From assembly GCA_934101175.1 (NCBI GenBank), contig CAKOQC010000006.1:1-64000 (forward strand): a stretch of DNA of 64,000 nucleotides, in the 5' to 3' direction. The first letter of the stretch is position 1, and the number at the start of each line of letters is the position of its first letter. This document shows positions 37,108-45,492 of the stretch, in pieces. The position numbers were made by a program, and so were the translations under genes. A model generated the notes under the pieces. That model worked only from the letters and a program-made list of their open reading frames with translations. It was not told the origin of the DNA and did not search any database. The DNA comes from RUG705 sp934101175. Lineage in GTDB: Bacteria; Bacillota_I; Bacilli_A; RF39; UBA660.

Positions 37108-37780
37108 ATTTTAGATAATAATTTACTTTTTTATTAGCATCAATAGTTAAAAGAAGGATATCTTCTTGTTTCTTACCAAGAACTTTTAGTTCATGACTTA
37201 ACCACTTATCAGTTACTTTAGCTAGAGGAAAGTTCTCTTTAACAACTTCGCCATCAATAATAATATTATAGACAAGTCCTGGATTAATAGTTTTAATATT
37301 TATATCTTTTTTAGTAGCAGGTTTTTCTTTTTCAAATGGCTCAAAACTTATTTTACCATTAGCTTCTAAATAAGCATTATTTATTTCTTCTAAGTGGAAG
37401 TAGCCTATGATTCTAGCTTCTCTTTCTAAAATATTTACTGTTATTTTATTCTTTCTCATATTTTCTTTATTTAGTTTACCATTTGAAATAAGAATAGTTT
37501 CAGTACCATCAAAAAAGTTTCTTAACTTAATACTTTTTAAACTTATATAAGATATAGCTATAGAAGTAAGACAATATATTAAAAGAGAGATTAGACCTCC
37601 TAGAAGATTTTTTTCAATATCTAGAGAAATATCTGCTACAATAGAACCAATAGTAATACCAGTAATATAGTCAAACATATTCATTTGAGAAACTTGTTTT
37701 TTACCGAGAAGTTTAAAAAGAAAGAAAATAATTATTAAGACAAGAATTGTTCTTAATACGATATGTAATAATTCATTCAT
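37106..37780 (-). CDS. DUF421 (YetF-like) membrane protein
   Basis: About 224 residues. Three N-terminal helices, with GKKQVSQMNMFDYITGITIGSIVAD between the first and second, the family signature, followed by a cytosolic domain of mixed alpha/beta (LREAR-like region ILEREARIIGYF). This matches the YetF/YdfR (DUF421) family, for which a role in spore germination or membrane stability has been proposed in some bacilli. An ATG at 37780 behind GGTGA is a better start than the upstream ATG at 37792. Confidence 0.8.
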   Translation of the reverse strand: MNELLHIVLRTILVLIIIFFLFKLLGKKQVSQMNMFDYITGITIGSIVADISLDIEKNLLGGLISLLIYCLTSIAISYISLKSIKLRNFFDGTETILISNGKLNKENMRKNKITVNILEREARIIGYFHLEEINNAYLEANGKISFEPFEKEKPATKKDINIKTINPGLVYNIIIDGEVVKENFPLAKVTDKWLSHELKVLGKKQEDILLLTIDANKKVNYYLK

Positions 37781-37847
37781 ATGATTCACCATGATTATTA
37801 TTGACTAAAAAAGAATACCTATACAGATTATCAGGTATTCTTTAGTA

Positions 37848-40382
37848 TTATTTTAATTTTTCTAAAATTTCAGCTAATTTACTTTCTTCTTTAGCTAGAT
37901 TAGTGCGATCTAATTCTACTACATTAGCAGGAGCTTTATTAACATAATTTTCATTAGATAAAAGCTTCTTTCTTCTTTCAATAGAACTAATTAATTTTTC
38001 TTTAGCATTTTCAAGAAGAAGTTTTTCTTCAGTATGATCTACTTCATCATTATATAGAATATCTAGAGAAAGATTATCTAACTTGACAGTTTCTTTTAAA
38101 GAATATTCATTAGTAGTAGTTATCTTGTCTGTTAATTTTAACATATTAATAATTAAAGTAGATAACCCAGAATCTTTTATATGATTAATAACTTTAAAGT
38201 CTTTAATATTTAAATCTTTCCTCTTATTTCTAAATAAAGTAATAAAGTCAATAGCAGTATCTATTTCTATAGTACTAAAATGATACTTTTTATTATATTC
38301 TGGATATGATGATATCATAATAGATTCGGCATCTTTTACAGGAAGAGAATTATATAATTCATCAGTTACAAATGGCATAAATGGAGATAACATTTTAAGA
38401 ATACCAGTTAGAACATAACATAAAGTTGACTTAGTAGAAAGATCATTAATAGTAAACTTAGACATTTCTATATAATTATCACAGAAATTAGACCATGTAA
38501 ATGAATATATAACATTAGCAGCATTATTAAATTCATATTTTTCCATATATTTAGTTACTGTTTTAATAGTTTCTTCATATTTAGATAAAATCCATTTATC
38601 AGCAATATTTAAATTATCTAGATTAATTTCTTTTAAAGATTCAATATTTAGAAGAGTAAATCTAGTAGCGTTCCATAATTTATTGATAAAGTTCCAAGTA
38701 GATTTAATTTTTTCTTCATCAAAACGAATATCAGTACCATTAGCAGCAGTAGTAGTTAGATAATATCTTAAAGAGTCTGCTCCGTATGTAGAACACATAT
38801 CCATAGGATCTACTCCGTTACCTAGAGATTTAGAGAATTTTCTTCCTAATTTATCTCTGATAAGGCCATGAATTAGACAGTCTTTAAATGGACGATGTCC
38901 AGTGAACTCTAATGATTGGAAAGTCATACGATTAACCCAGAAAGGAATGATGTCATATCCTGTTACTAAGCAATTATTAGGGAAATATCTTTCCATATCG
39001 GTTGTTTTTTCAGGCCATCCTAATGTTGAGAAAGGCCATAAGGCTGATGAGAACCATGTATCTAGAACATCTGGATCTTGAACCCAGCCTTCTCCTTTTG
39101 GAGCTTCCATACCACAATAGATTTCTTCACCACGATACCATACTGGAATACGATGTCCCCACCATAATTGACGAGAAATACACCAATCATATGTAATTTC
39201 CATCCAGTGATTCATAATCTTTTCAAATCTTGCTGGTACAAAGTTTACTTTAGTATCCTTATTCTTTTGATTATCAAGAACAGCATCTGCTAAAGGACGC
39301 ATTTTTACAAACCATTGTTTTGATAAGTATGGTTCTACAACAGCATCACTTCTTTCAGAATGTCCTACAGAGTGAGTCATTTCTTCAATGCTGATAAGTA
39401 GATTTTGGTCTTGTAAATCTTTTAAAAGCTCTTCACGACACTTTTCTCTTGTCATACCTTGATATTTGCCTGTTAATTCATTCATAGTAGCATCAGGATT
39501 CATAATAACAATTCTTTCTAGATTGTGGCGAAGACCTACTTCAAAGTCATTAGGATCATGAGCAGGAGTAATTTTAACTACACCGGTACCAAATTCTGGA
39601 TCAGCATGTTCATCTGTAATAATTGGAATAGGTTTATTCATTATTGGTAAAATAGCATTCTTACCTACATATTTAGCATATCTTTCATCTTTAGGATTGA
39701 CTGCTACAGCGGTATCTCCGAATAGGGTTTCTGGTCTAGTAGTAGCAACATCTAAGTATTCATCAGTTCCTTCAATATAGTATTTTAAATGATAGAAAGC
39801 ACCTTTATCTTCTTTATAGATAACTTCTTCACTTGATAAGGCTGTTTGTTGAACGGGATCCCAGTTAATAATTCTTTCTCCACGATAGATTAAACCTTTA
39901 TTATATAAATCTACGAAAACTTTTCTTACAGCATAATTTAATCCTTCGTCTAAGGTAAATCTTTCTTTAGTATAATCAAGACTTAGGCCTAGTCTAGCCC
40001 ACTGAGTATGAATAGTATTAGCATATTCTTCTTTCCATGACCAAGCATGTTTTAACCACTCTTCTCTAGTTAGACTACGAGGATTAATTCCTTCACTGCG
40101 AAGACGAGCATCTACTTTGGCTTGGGTAGCAATACCAGCATGATCCATACCAGGAAGCCACAAACAATCAAAGCCTTTCATACGTTTATATCTAATAATA
40201 ATATCTTGAATAGCAGTATCCCAAGCATGTCCTAAATGTAATTTACCAGTAACATTTGGGGGAGGAATAACAATACAGTAAGGTTCTTTAGAAAGATCTC
40301 CAGAATTAAAGTATCCGGCTTCTTTCCATTTTTCATATTTATCTTTTTCTACTTCTAAATGATTATATTTTTTATCTAACAT
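37848..40382 (-). CDS. valS: valyl-tRNA synthetase
   Basis: 844 residues from the ATG at 40382, which has AAAGGA 8 bases upstream; the in-frame ATG at 40391 overlaps that site. The class I HIGH motif is in GKLHLGHAWD (about 46-55) and the KMSKS motif reads KFSKS near residue 515. The long CP1 editing domain lies between. The C-terminal anticodon-binding domain and coiled coil (EKLISSIERRKKLLSNENY) are present. It charges tRNA-Val. Controlled by the T-box leader upstream. Confidence 0.97.
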   Translation of the reverse strand: MLDKKYNHLEVEKDKYEKWKEAGYFNSGDLSKEPYCIVIPPPNVTGKLHLGHAWDTAIQDIIIRYKRMKGFDCLWLPGMDHAGIATQAKVDARLRSEGINPRSLTREEWLKHAWSWKEEYANTIHTQWARLGLSLDYTKERFTLDEGLNYAVRKVFVDLYNKGLIYRGERIINWDPVQQTALSSEEVIYKEDKGAFYHLKYYIEGTDEYLDVATTRPETLFGDTAVAVNPKDERYAKYVGKNAILPIMNKPIPIITDEHADPEFGTGVVKITPAHDPNDFEVGLRHNLERIVIMNPDATMNELTGKYQGMTREKCREELLKDLQDQNLLISIEEMTHSVGHSERSDAVVEPYLSKQWFVKMRPLADAVLDNQKNKDTKVNFVPARFEKIMNHWMEITYDWCISRQLWWGHRIPVWYRGEEIYCGMEAPKGEGWVQDPDVLDTWFSSALWPFSTLGWPEKTTDMERYFPNNCLVTGYDIIPFWVNRMTFQSLEFTGHRPFKDCLIHGLIRDKLGRKFSKSLGNGVDPMDMCSTYGADSLRYYLTTTAANGTDIRFDEEKIKSTWNFINKLWNATRFTLLNIESLKEINLDNLNIADKWILSKYEETIKTVTKYMEKYEFNNAANVIYSFTWSNFCDNYIEMSKFTINDLSTKSTLCYVLTGILKMLSPFMPFVTDELYNSLPVKDAESIMISSYPEYNKKYHFSTIEIDTAIDFITLFRNKRKDLNIKDFKVINHIKDSGLSTLIINMLKLTDKITTTNEYSLKETVKLDNLSLDILYNDEVDHTEEKLLLENAKEKLISSIERRKKLLSNENYVNKAPANVVELDRTNLAKEESKLAEILEKLK

Positions 40383-40429
40383 TCTTATCATCCTTTCATT
40401 ATTCTTATATAGATTAATATAAGATTTCT

Positions 40430-40655
40430 AAAAATAAAAAAGTCTATAATGAAAGGGCGAATTACCGTGGTACCACCTTTCTTATAGACTTATCTATCAC
40501 TCAATACTTTAACGCAGTTAACGCTTTATCCTACTAATGATTCAGATAAAGAACTCACGAGCTACCTTCAGATATATTAATTATTAGTTTACACCAGACA
40601 CTAACTCTCTTTAAATTAATAATACCCTACTCCTCTCGGTCTTGGTTTTTGATAT
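40430..40655 (-). ncRNA. T-box leader (valine) of valS
   Basis: On the minus strand the conserved T-box AAGGTGGTACCACGG (core at 40465-40478) precedes a terminator stem AAGTCTATAAGAAAGG / CCCTTTCATTATAGACTT and a T-run ending near 40430. Stem I upstream contains AGAGAG-like and GGTGT elements. A GUA valine codon lies at 40563-40565 (minus strand, in GAAGGTAGC) at the expected specifier position. Uncharged tRNA-Val would pair with it and stabilise the antiterminator, switching valS on when valine is short. Confidence 0.92.
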
Positions 40656-40661
40656 GTATGT

Positions 40662-40689
40662 ATTATATCACAATAAAGTCAAAATGCAA
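40662..40689 (-). promoter_or_regulatory. promoter of the valS T-box transcript
   Basis: Minus strand -35 TTGCAT (40684-40689), 16-bp spacer, -10 TATAAT (40662-40667) with an extended TGA-TATAAT context. Confidence 0.65.
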
Positions 40690-40692
40690 GTA

Positions 40693-41442
40693 TTAATTTA
40701 CTATTTTCTTTTTAATATAACTATTTAAAACGACTTCAATTTGTTTGAAGAATTTTTCTATTTTACGATCTTCAAAGATTAAAGAATCAATAATCTTATT
40801 AATATAACCTTTTTCTTCAATTAAAGAATAACTTATAGAATAATTAAGACCAAACAAATTAGAAAGACTTATTAGAATATTATCAGCATTATTATCAGAC
40901 ATCTTTTTATTGACAGGAATAAATAATTTAAAATCATTATATACAAGAGTACTAGGATACTCATCAATACGATTATCAATATATGGATAATTTATAACCA
41001 TACGTAATTCTTCAATACGATGAACATCTTTCATAATATTACAAATAATAGTAGTCTTCTCATCAATGTTTTGAGGTAACTTATCTTTGTTGTGGCAAAA
41101 GATGGCTAACTTAATAATATTATCATATTTAGTTTCCTCAGTTATCTTTCTAATTAGACCATCGTCAAATAAAATTTCAATAGACTTCATAGTACTATCT
41201 TCTTCAATATTATCTAAATAATTATAATTCTTTTGTTCAAAATTACCAATATCATGAAACAACGCTATTAACTCGATTACCACTATTTCTTCTTCAGAAA
41301 AGATAGCAAAACTAGTAGCAATGGTCTTAGCTAAATCCATTGATTTTAAAGAATGAAAATACTTAGCTTTAGACCAGGTATTATTCATATCTATATTTTT
41401 CATATATTCATCAAAATATCTTAATAATCTACTACTTCTCAT
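40693..41442 (-). CDS. HD domain protein
   Basis: 249 residues. The metal-binding HD signature appears as LIALFHDIGNFEQ, preceded by KYFHSLKSMDLA (upstream His) and followed by AIFCHNKDKLP (further His). HD proteins are phosphohydrolases acting on nucleotides, cyclic dinucleotides or RNA. The second half (from about 165) is unassigned and helical. The substrate is not evident. Good GAGGA ribosome site. It lies upstream of the valS T-box and is transcribed in the same direction. Confidence 0.75.
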   Translation of the reverse strand: MRSSRLLRYFDEYMKNIDMNNTWSKAKYFHSLKSMDLAKTIATSFAIFSEEEIVVIELIALFHDIGNFEQKNYNYLDNIEEDSTMKSIEILFDDGLIRKITEETKYDNIIKLAIFCHNKDKLPQNIDEKTTIICNIMKDVHRIEELRMVINYPYIDNRIDEYPSTLVYNDFKLFIPVNKKMSDNNADNILISLSNLFGLNYSISYSLIEEKGYINKIIDSLIFEDRKIEKFFKQIEVVLNSYIKKKIVN

Positions 41443-41600
41443 AGAATTCCTCTTTCAACTTATATTTATATTATATTTTATCTTTATTTATATAGTATCT
41501 ATCTTTATTTATATGTTTTATGAGTAAATTCTTAGTTAAAATTTATATATAAATTTGGAATATAGATACTTAACTATAGGCTTATTTAATAACTAAACTA

Positions 41601-41624
41601 CTGGTAAAATTTAGTAAATACCAG
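41601..41624. promoter_or_regulatory. distal inverted repeat upstream of XRE regulator
   Basis: CTGGTA (41601-41606) / TACCAG (41619-41624), 12-bp spacer. The half-sites share GGTA/TACC with the operator at 41708-41745. It lies in the 370-bp gene-free stretch 41443-41812, which otherwise is AT-rich with no gene seen. Confidence 0.4.
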
Positions 41625-41707
41625 TCCTTGTATATTTTTAGTTATATTTAGTATATTACAAATATTCATATTTTTCAATAATTTTTAGAAAAAGAAATAA
41701 GAAAAAA

Positions 41708-41745
41708 TTACCATTTTTTGGTAAAATTCTTACCAAGTATGGTAA
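41708..41745. promoter_or_regulatory. four-half-site operator upstream of XRE regulator
   Basis: Half-sites TTACCA (41708-41713), TTGGTAA (41718-41724), TTACCAA (41730-41736) and TGGTAA (41740-41745) alternate in orientation at about one helical turn. Two perfect overlapping palindromes result (41718-41736 and 41730-41745). The cluster ends about 40 bp before a TATAAT at 41784-41789, so it is well placed for control by the XRE protein itself. Confidence 0.6.
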
Positions 41746-41812
41746 TATTTTGATAATGAATGAAATATTGGGTTCGATTTTATTATAATTGTTTTGTAAT
41801 GGAGGTAGTTTT

Positions 41813-42151
41813 ATGGATTTAGGAAGCAAAATCAAGAACATTAGATATAATAATAATGTTAGTCAAGATGAAATGGCTCGCATTCTTAAAATTAATAGAA
41901 ATTATTTATCTAGAATTGAAACAAATAAATCTTTACCAACTGCTGAAGTGTTAACAAGATTGGCAGAGGCTTTCAATATCAGTATTGATTCACTTCTTGG
42001 AATTAATCTAGATGGTAAAGACGGTGCAGAAACTAAACTAAATAAGATTAAGAAAATTAATCAATATTGTTCATATCTTTCTAACTCTGAATTAGATTTT
42101 GTTATTAATATGTTATGTGTTATGACAAATAATTCAAGAATTAAGATGTAA
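41813..42151 (+). CDS. XRE-family transcriptional regulator
   Basis: 112 residues from the ATG at 41813, which has GGAGGT 7 bases upstream. The upstream frame opens at a TTG at 41789 that would overlap the -10 box. The N-terminal HTH_3 domain covers about 5-60 (IKNIRYNNNVSQDEMARILK, then NYLSRIETNKSLPTAEVLTR). A short C-terminal helical part follows (KIKKINQYCSYLSNSELDFV). It probably binds the TTACCA/TGGTAA sites upstream. It is monocistronic and ends at a terminator. Confidence 0.85.
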   Translation: MDLGSKIKNIRYNNNVSQDEMARILKINRNYLSRIETNKSLPTAEVLTRLAEAFNISIDSLLGINLDGKDGAETKLNKIKKINQYCSYLSNSELDFVINMLCVMTNNSRIKM

Positions 42152-42173
42152 TAATGGGGGAATATATTTTTAG

Positions 42174-42202
42174 AACATCTATAGAATTATGGATGTTTTT
42201 TA
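42174..42202 (+). terminator. intrinsic terminator of the XRE gene
   Basis: AACATCTAT (from 42174) pairs with ATGGATGTT (to 42197), with one G-T pair, followed by a T-run. Confidence 0.65.
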
Positions 42203-42271
42203 ATTATAAATATTAATAATTGTCTTGATAAAGGATCTTTTGCTATTAGTAAGGGAATAAAGTTAAGATAA

Positions 42272-42287
42272 TTTGTGATATAATTAA
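42272..42287 (+). promoter_or_regulatory. extended -10 promoter of murF
   Basis: TTTGTGATATAATTAA, with TATAAT at 42279-42284 and an extended TGA element. The same 16 bases occur ahead of tex (49793-49808). The -35 region is poor. Confidence 0.55.
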
Positions 42288-42301
42288 ATAGAGGTGAAAA
42301 A

Positions 42302-43651
42302 ATGAAGATTAAAGATATTATAGAAGTTTGTCATGGAGAATTAATATCTGGAGATATAAATATTAAATGTAAAAATTTTACTAAAGATACACGTACTATT
42401 TTAGAAGGAGATATATATGTAGGTATCAAGGGAGAAGTATATGATGGAAATACTTTTTATAAAGAGGCTTTTAATAAAGGAGCAATAGCTTGTATTTTAG
42501 ATAACAAAGAAGTAATAAAGAATGTTAAAGATAATGAGACAATTATTTTAGTTGAGGACACTATTAAAGCTTTAGCAGAGTTAGCTAAATACAAGAGAAG
42601 TATGTATAATATACCAGTAATAGCTGTTACAGGTAGTGTTGGTAAAACATCTGTTAAAGATATGATATATAGCGTTGTTAAAACACAATACAAAACATTA
42701 TGTACAAAAGGAAATTTGAATAATCATATAGGAGTTCCACTTACAATATTAGGTCTTGATAAACATGAAGCATTAATAGTAGAAATGGGAATGAATCATT
42801 TTAATGAATTACATGTATTATCTAATATAGCTAAACCTACTATTGCAGTAATTACTAATATAGGAACTGCTCATATAGGAAATCTTGGTAGTAGGGAAAA
42901 TATTCTTAAAGCTAAACTAGAAGTATTAGATGGAATGAATAATGGAACATTAATTATTAATAATGATAATGATATGTTAAGAACTGTTAAATATGATAAT
43001 TTAATTACAATAGGAATAGATAATAAGAGTGATTATATGGCTCATGATATAGAAATGAAGGCTTTTTCTTCAGAATTTTATATTAATGATAAGTATGTAT
43101 CTTTACCAGTAGGAAGTAATGCTTTTATATATAATGCTTTATTTGCTTATGCTGTAGGTAGAAAAGTAGGTATAAGTGAGGAAAATATTATTAAAGCACT
43201 AGAGACATTTAAACTTAGTCCTCATAGATTAGAAATGATTCATACTGATGAGTATACTATTATCGATGATACTTATAATGCTAGTTTAGATTCTGTTAAA
43301 AATTCTTTAGGACTTCTTTCTAAGGTAGATGGAAGACGAGTATTTATTTTTGCAGATATATTAGAAGTGGATAGTTATGGAGAAGAGATACATAAAAATG
43401 TAGGTCTAGCTTGTGTAGATGATGATATTGATGTAGTTATCTGTGTTGGTAAATTAGCTAAATATACATATGAAATAATAAAAGATAATGATAAAGAATG
43501 TTATTACTTTGATGATAATGATAAATTAATTCAAGAAATAGATAAGATTATTAAGAAAGATGATACTATACTAATAAAGGGGTCTCATTCAATGAATTTA
43601 TTAGAGATTGTTAACTATTTGGAGGGTAAAAATAATGGAGAGAATTTATAA
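42302..43651 (+). CDS. murF: UDP-N-acetylmuramoyl-tripeptide--D-alanyl-D-alanine ligase
   Basis: 449 residues, the usual MurF length. The P-loop AVTGSVGKTSVKD is at about 108-120. The Mur ligase central domain contains VEMGMNHFNEL and VITNIGTAHIGNLG (metal-binding His region). The C-terminal domain has SPHRLEM and DDTYNASLDSVKNSL. It adds D-Ala-D-Ala to the UDP-MurNAc-tripeptide in the cytosol, the last soluble step of wall precursor synthesis. The stop overlaps the next gene by 17 bp. Confidence 0.95.
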   Translation: MKIKDIIEVCHGELISGDINIKCKNFTKDTRTILEGDIYVGIKGEVYDGNTFYKEAFNKGAIACILDNKEVIKNVKDNETIILVEDTIKALAELAKYKRSMYNIPVIAVTGSVGKTSVKDMIYSVVKTQYKTLCTKGNLNNHIGVPLTILGLDKHEALIVEMGMNHFNELHVLSNIAKPTIAVITNIGTAHIGNLGSRENILKAKLEVLDGMNNGTLIINNDNDMLRTVKYDNLITIGIDNKSDYMAHDIEMKAFSSEFYINDKYVSLPVGSNAFIYNALFAYAVGRKVGISEENIIKALETFKLSPHRLEMIHTDEYTIIDDTYNASLDSVKNSLGLLSKVDGRRVFIFADILEVDSYGEEIHKNVGLACVDDDIDVVICVGKLAKYTYEIIKDNDKECYYFDDNDKLIQEIDKIIKKDDTILIKGSHSMNLLEIVNYLEGKNNGENL

Positions 43652-43964
43652 CAAGTTAGTAAGAGATAATATACCTGAGAAAATTAAGGGTAATGGAGAG
43701 ATGCCAATAATTAGAACTCTTTCTGATTACGAATATAAGATAGAATTAGAGAAAAAGTTATATGAAGAATACTTGGAAGTTATTGATGCTAAGGGTGAAG
43801 ATAGATTAGAAGAATTAGCTGATATGTTAGAAGTAATTAAAGCGTTAGCTATTACAGATGGATATAGTTTTGAAGATATTATTAACTCTGCTAAAGAAAA
43901 AGCTCACAAAAGAGGAGCATTTAAAGAAAAAATATTTTTAGAAAAAGTTGTTGTTAATGATTAA
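43635..43964 (+). CDS. MazG-like nucleotide pyrophosphohydrolase
   Basis: 109 residues from the ATG at 43635 (GGAGGG site 8 bases upstream); earlier in-frame starts lie within murF without a site. The sequence YNKLVRDNIPEKI and the acidic helix EEYLEVIDAKGEDRLEELAD, with its EExxE/ExxD metal-binding pattern, identify an all-alpha NTP pyrophosphohydrolase of the phosphoribosyl-ATP/MazG type. It likely removes aberrant or surplus nucleotides. It overlaps the end of murF by 17 bp. Confidence 0.8.
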   Translation: MERIYNKLVRDNIPEKIKGNGEMPIIRTLSDYEYKIELEKKLYEEYLEVIDAKGEDRLEELADMLEVIKALAITDGYSFEDIINSAKEKAHKRGAFKEKIFLEKVVVND

Positions 43965-43991
43965 GAAGAATAAAATGATTTAGTGAAAAGA

Positions 43992-44025
43992 AAAAGCAAT
44001 CTCAAAATGAAGATTGCTTTTATAT
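43992..44025 (+). terminator. intrinsic terminator after the MazG-like gene
   Basis: AAAAGCAATCT (43992-44002) / AGATTGCTTTT (44011-44021), then TATAT. Confidence 0.8.
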
Positions 44026-44081
44026 ATTCAGTCCGGTAATCAGACATAATTTCAAACTTGACCAATTGAATTGTTGAAATC

Positions 44082-44105
44082 AAAAAAAACACAACAAGTG
44101 TGTTT
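44082..44105 (-). terminator. intrinsic terminator of tRNA-His
   Basis: On the minus strand AAACACA / TGTGTTT stem (44087-44093 / 44099-44105) followed by eight T's, about 90 bp past the tRNA end. Confidence 0.7.
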
Positions 44106-44192
44106 CTTAATTAAGAACATTTAATACTATCGAGCAAGATTTTAATTAAATATTCATATCTAAAACATTAAAATAATGTTTTATTCAATTAA

Positions 44193-44269
44193 TGGGACGG
44201 ATTGTGGGAATCGAACCCACGCATGTTGGAACCACAATCCAATGTGTTAACCACTTCACCAAATCCGCC
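44193..44269 (-). tRNA. tRNA-His (anticodon GTG)
   Basis: Minus strand cloverleaf: acceptor GCGGATT with the extra G-1 of tRNA-His paired to C73, a D-arm GGTGAAGTGGTTAA, anticodon stem-loop TTGGA-TTGTGGT-TCCAA with anticodon GTG, T-arm GTGGGTTCGATTCCCAC. The CCA end is encoded. Confidence 0.97.
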
Positions 44270-44281
44270 AGTACGTTTGTA

Positions 44282-44310
44282 ATTATATCAGTAATAAAAT
44301 GATTTGTCAA
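44282..44310 (-). promoter_or_regulatory. consensus promoter of tRNA-His
   Basis: Minus strand TTGACA (44305-44310), 17-bp spacer, TATAAT (44282-44287), 13 bp before the tRNA. Confidence 0.85.
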
Positions 44311-44315
44311 TTGTT

Positions 44316-44849
44316 TTATTTAAGAAATATAATAATAGCAATAATTATCAAAATAATACCACCGATAGTTTTAGAATATGTACCTACTTTTTTACCAAGA
44401 ATATTACCAAGAATTAGTCCTAGATAAGTAAATATAAAACTTGTTATAGAGAAAGTTATAGCAGATAGAAAATAATTATTAGTTAGAGCTTTTAGGCCTA
44501 TTCCTACGGAGAGACTATCAATACTAACAGAAAGACCAAACATAAGAAATCCTACTAGACTTATAAGAAGTTTATCTTCTTCCTTGTAATTAGAAATTAT
44601 TAAATCAATACCTATATATACTAAGATAATAGAAGCTATTATATCAATACTTATAAAATTTATTTTGCTTATTAAGAAACCAAATTCTAAGCCAATTAAA
44701 GGCATAATGAAATGATAAATACCTACTATTAAAGAGAGAATTATCTTGTCCTTAGAATTTAGATTAGACATACCATAAATAAGAGCTAAAGAAAAAGCAT
44801 CCATACTTAAACTAATAGCAATTAAAAAAATAGTAAGAAAAGAGTTCAT
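44316..44849 (-). CDS. MntP-like manganese efflux / YtaF family membrane protein
   Basis: About 177 residues with six helices in two repeats. The first repeat has ISLSMDAFSLAL and the second VSIDSLSVGIGL, the paired Asp motifs of the MntP/DUF204 family. Members export Mn2+ (MntP) or are annotated as sporulation protein YtaF. The frame opens at a GTG (44858), but AGGTG is well placed for the ATG at 44849. It lies 30 bp after spoIIR on the same strand, a neighbour that slightly favours YtaF. Confidence 0.8.
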   Translation of the reverse strand: MNSFLTIFLIAISLSMDAFSLALIYGMSNLNSKDKIILSLIVGIYHFIMPLIGLEFGFLISKINFISIDIIASIILVYIGIDLIISNYKEEDKLLISLVGFLMFGLSVSIDSLSVGIGLKALTNNYFLSAITFSITSFIFTYLGLILGNILGKKVGTYSKTIGGIILIIIAIIIFLK

Positions 44850-44888
44850 AGTATTCACCTATTTAATATTACTCTTTGACTCACTATT

Positions 44889-45404
44889 TTAGAATATTTT
44901 ATTAATTAACTCCTTAAAATATGATTTATAAGTATGATGTTCTTCCCTATCTACAAGACAAAAATTAGGAAATAGAACACACCAGAAATTATCACCCTTA
45001 GCATCTCCAATAGAAATTACTAAAGATTCATAATATCCTTCTTGATAAGTTATTCCTTGATATGTTTTTTCCGGAAAATAATTATTACCATAATTTATTT
45101 TATATGGTAGTAAGTAATTGTTATCGTTAAAAATATTACCTACATTATTATCAATATTTTCTAAATTATCATTTATAATAGCTCTAGCTTCTTCAATAGA
45201 AGTAGTATCCTTAGTTAAAGAATAAACATTTTTTTCTAAATATGATTTTACTTTTTCTTTAATAGAAATATCTTCTGGATTGTTACTATTGGGTATTACA
45301 CGAAGTCTAATGGAAGTATCAGGAATGATTATTTCTTGATTATTAAGTTTATACATAGAAATAATTATTAATGCGAAGAGAATTAAAAATATTTTTCTTT
45401 TCAT
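44889..45404 (-). CDS. spoIIR: stage II sporulation protein R
   Basis: 171 residues with an N-terminal signal or anchor helix (about 3-20). The SpoIIR core begins IRLRVIPNSNNPEDISIKEK and continues to the C-terminal FWCVLFPNFCLVD, the hallmark W-C-V-L-F-P-x-x-C segment. SpoIIR is secreted from the forespore and triggers SpoIIGA to process pro-sigma E in the mother cell. Its presence indicates that the organism descends from, or is, a spore former. Probably co-transcribed with the MntP/YtaF gene. Confidence 0.9.
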   Translation of the reverse strand: MKRKIFLILFALIIISMYKLNNQEIIIPDTSIRLRVIPNSNNPEDISIKEKVKSYLEKNVYSLTKDTTSIEEARAIINDNLENIDNNVGNIFNDNNYLLPYKINYGNNYFPEKTYQGITYQEGYYESLVISIGDAKGDNFWCVLFPNFCLVDREEHHTYKSYFKELINKIF

Positions 45405-45446
45405 TTTATCACCTAGTTATATATTGTAGGTAATTTAAATTATTGA

Positions 45447-45492
45447 AACAAAAAAATAAGAAAATATTATTTTTTTAATAGTTTTCTTATTT
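45447..45492 (-). terminator. intrinsic terminator of the 45467-46420 gene
   Basis: Minus strand AAATAAGAAAA / TTTTCTTATTT arms (45482-45492 / 45454-45464) followed by T's; it overlaps the end of the gene. Confidence 0.6.

Noticed and set aside
41656..41841. Minus-strand 61-residue ORF
   Set aside because: It covers the XRE operator and start region, has no ribosome site and a low-complexity sequence.
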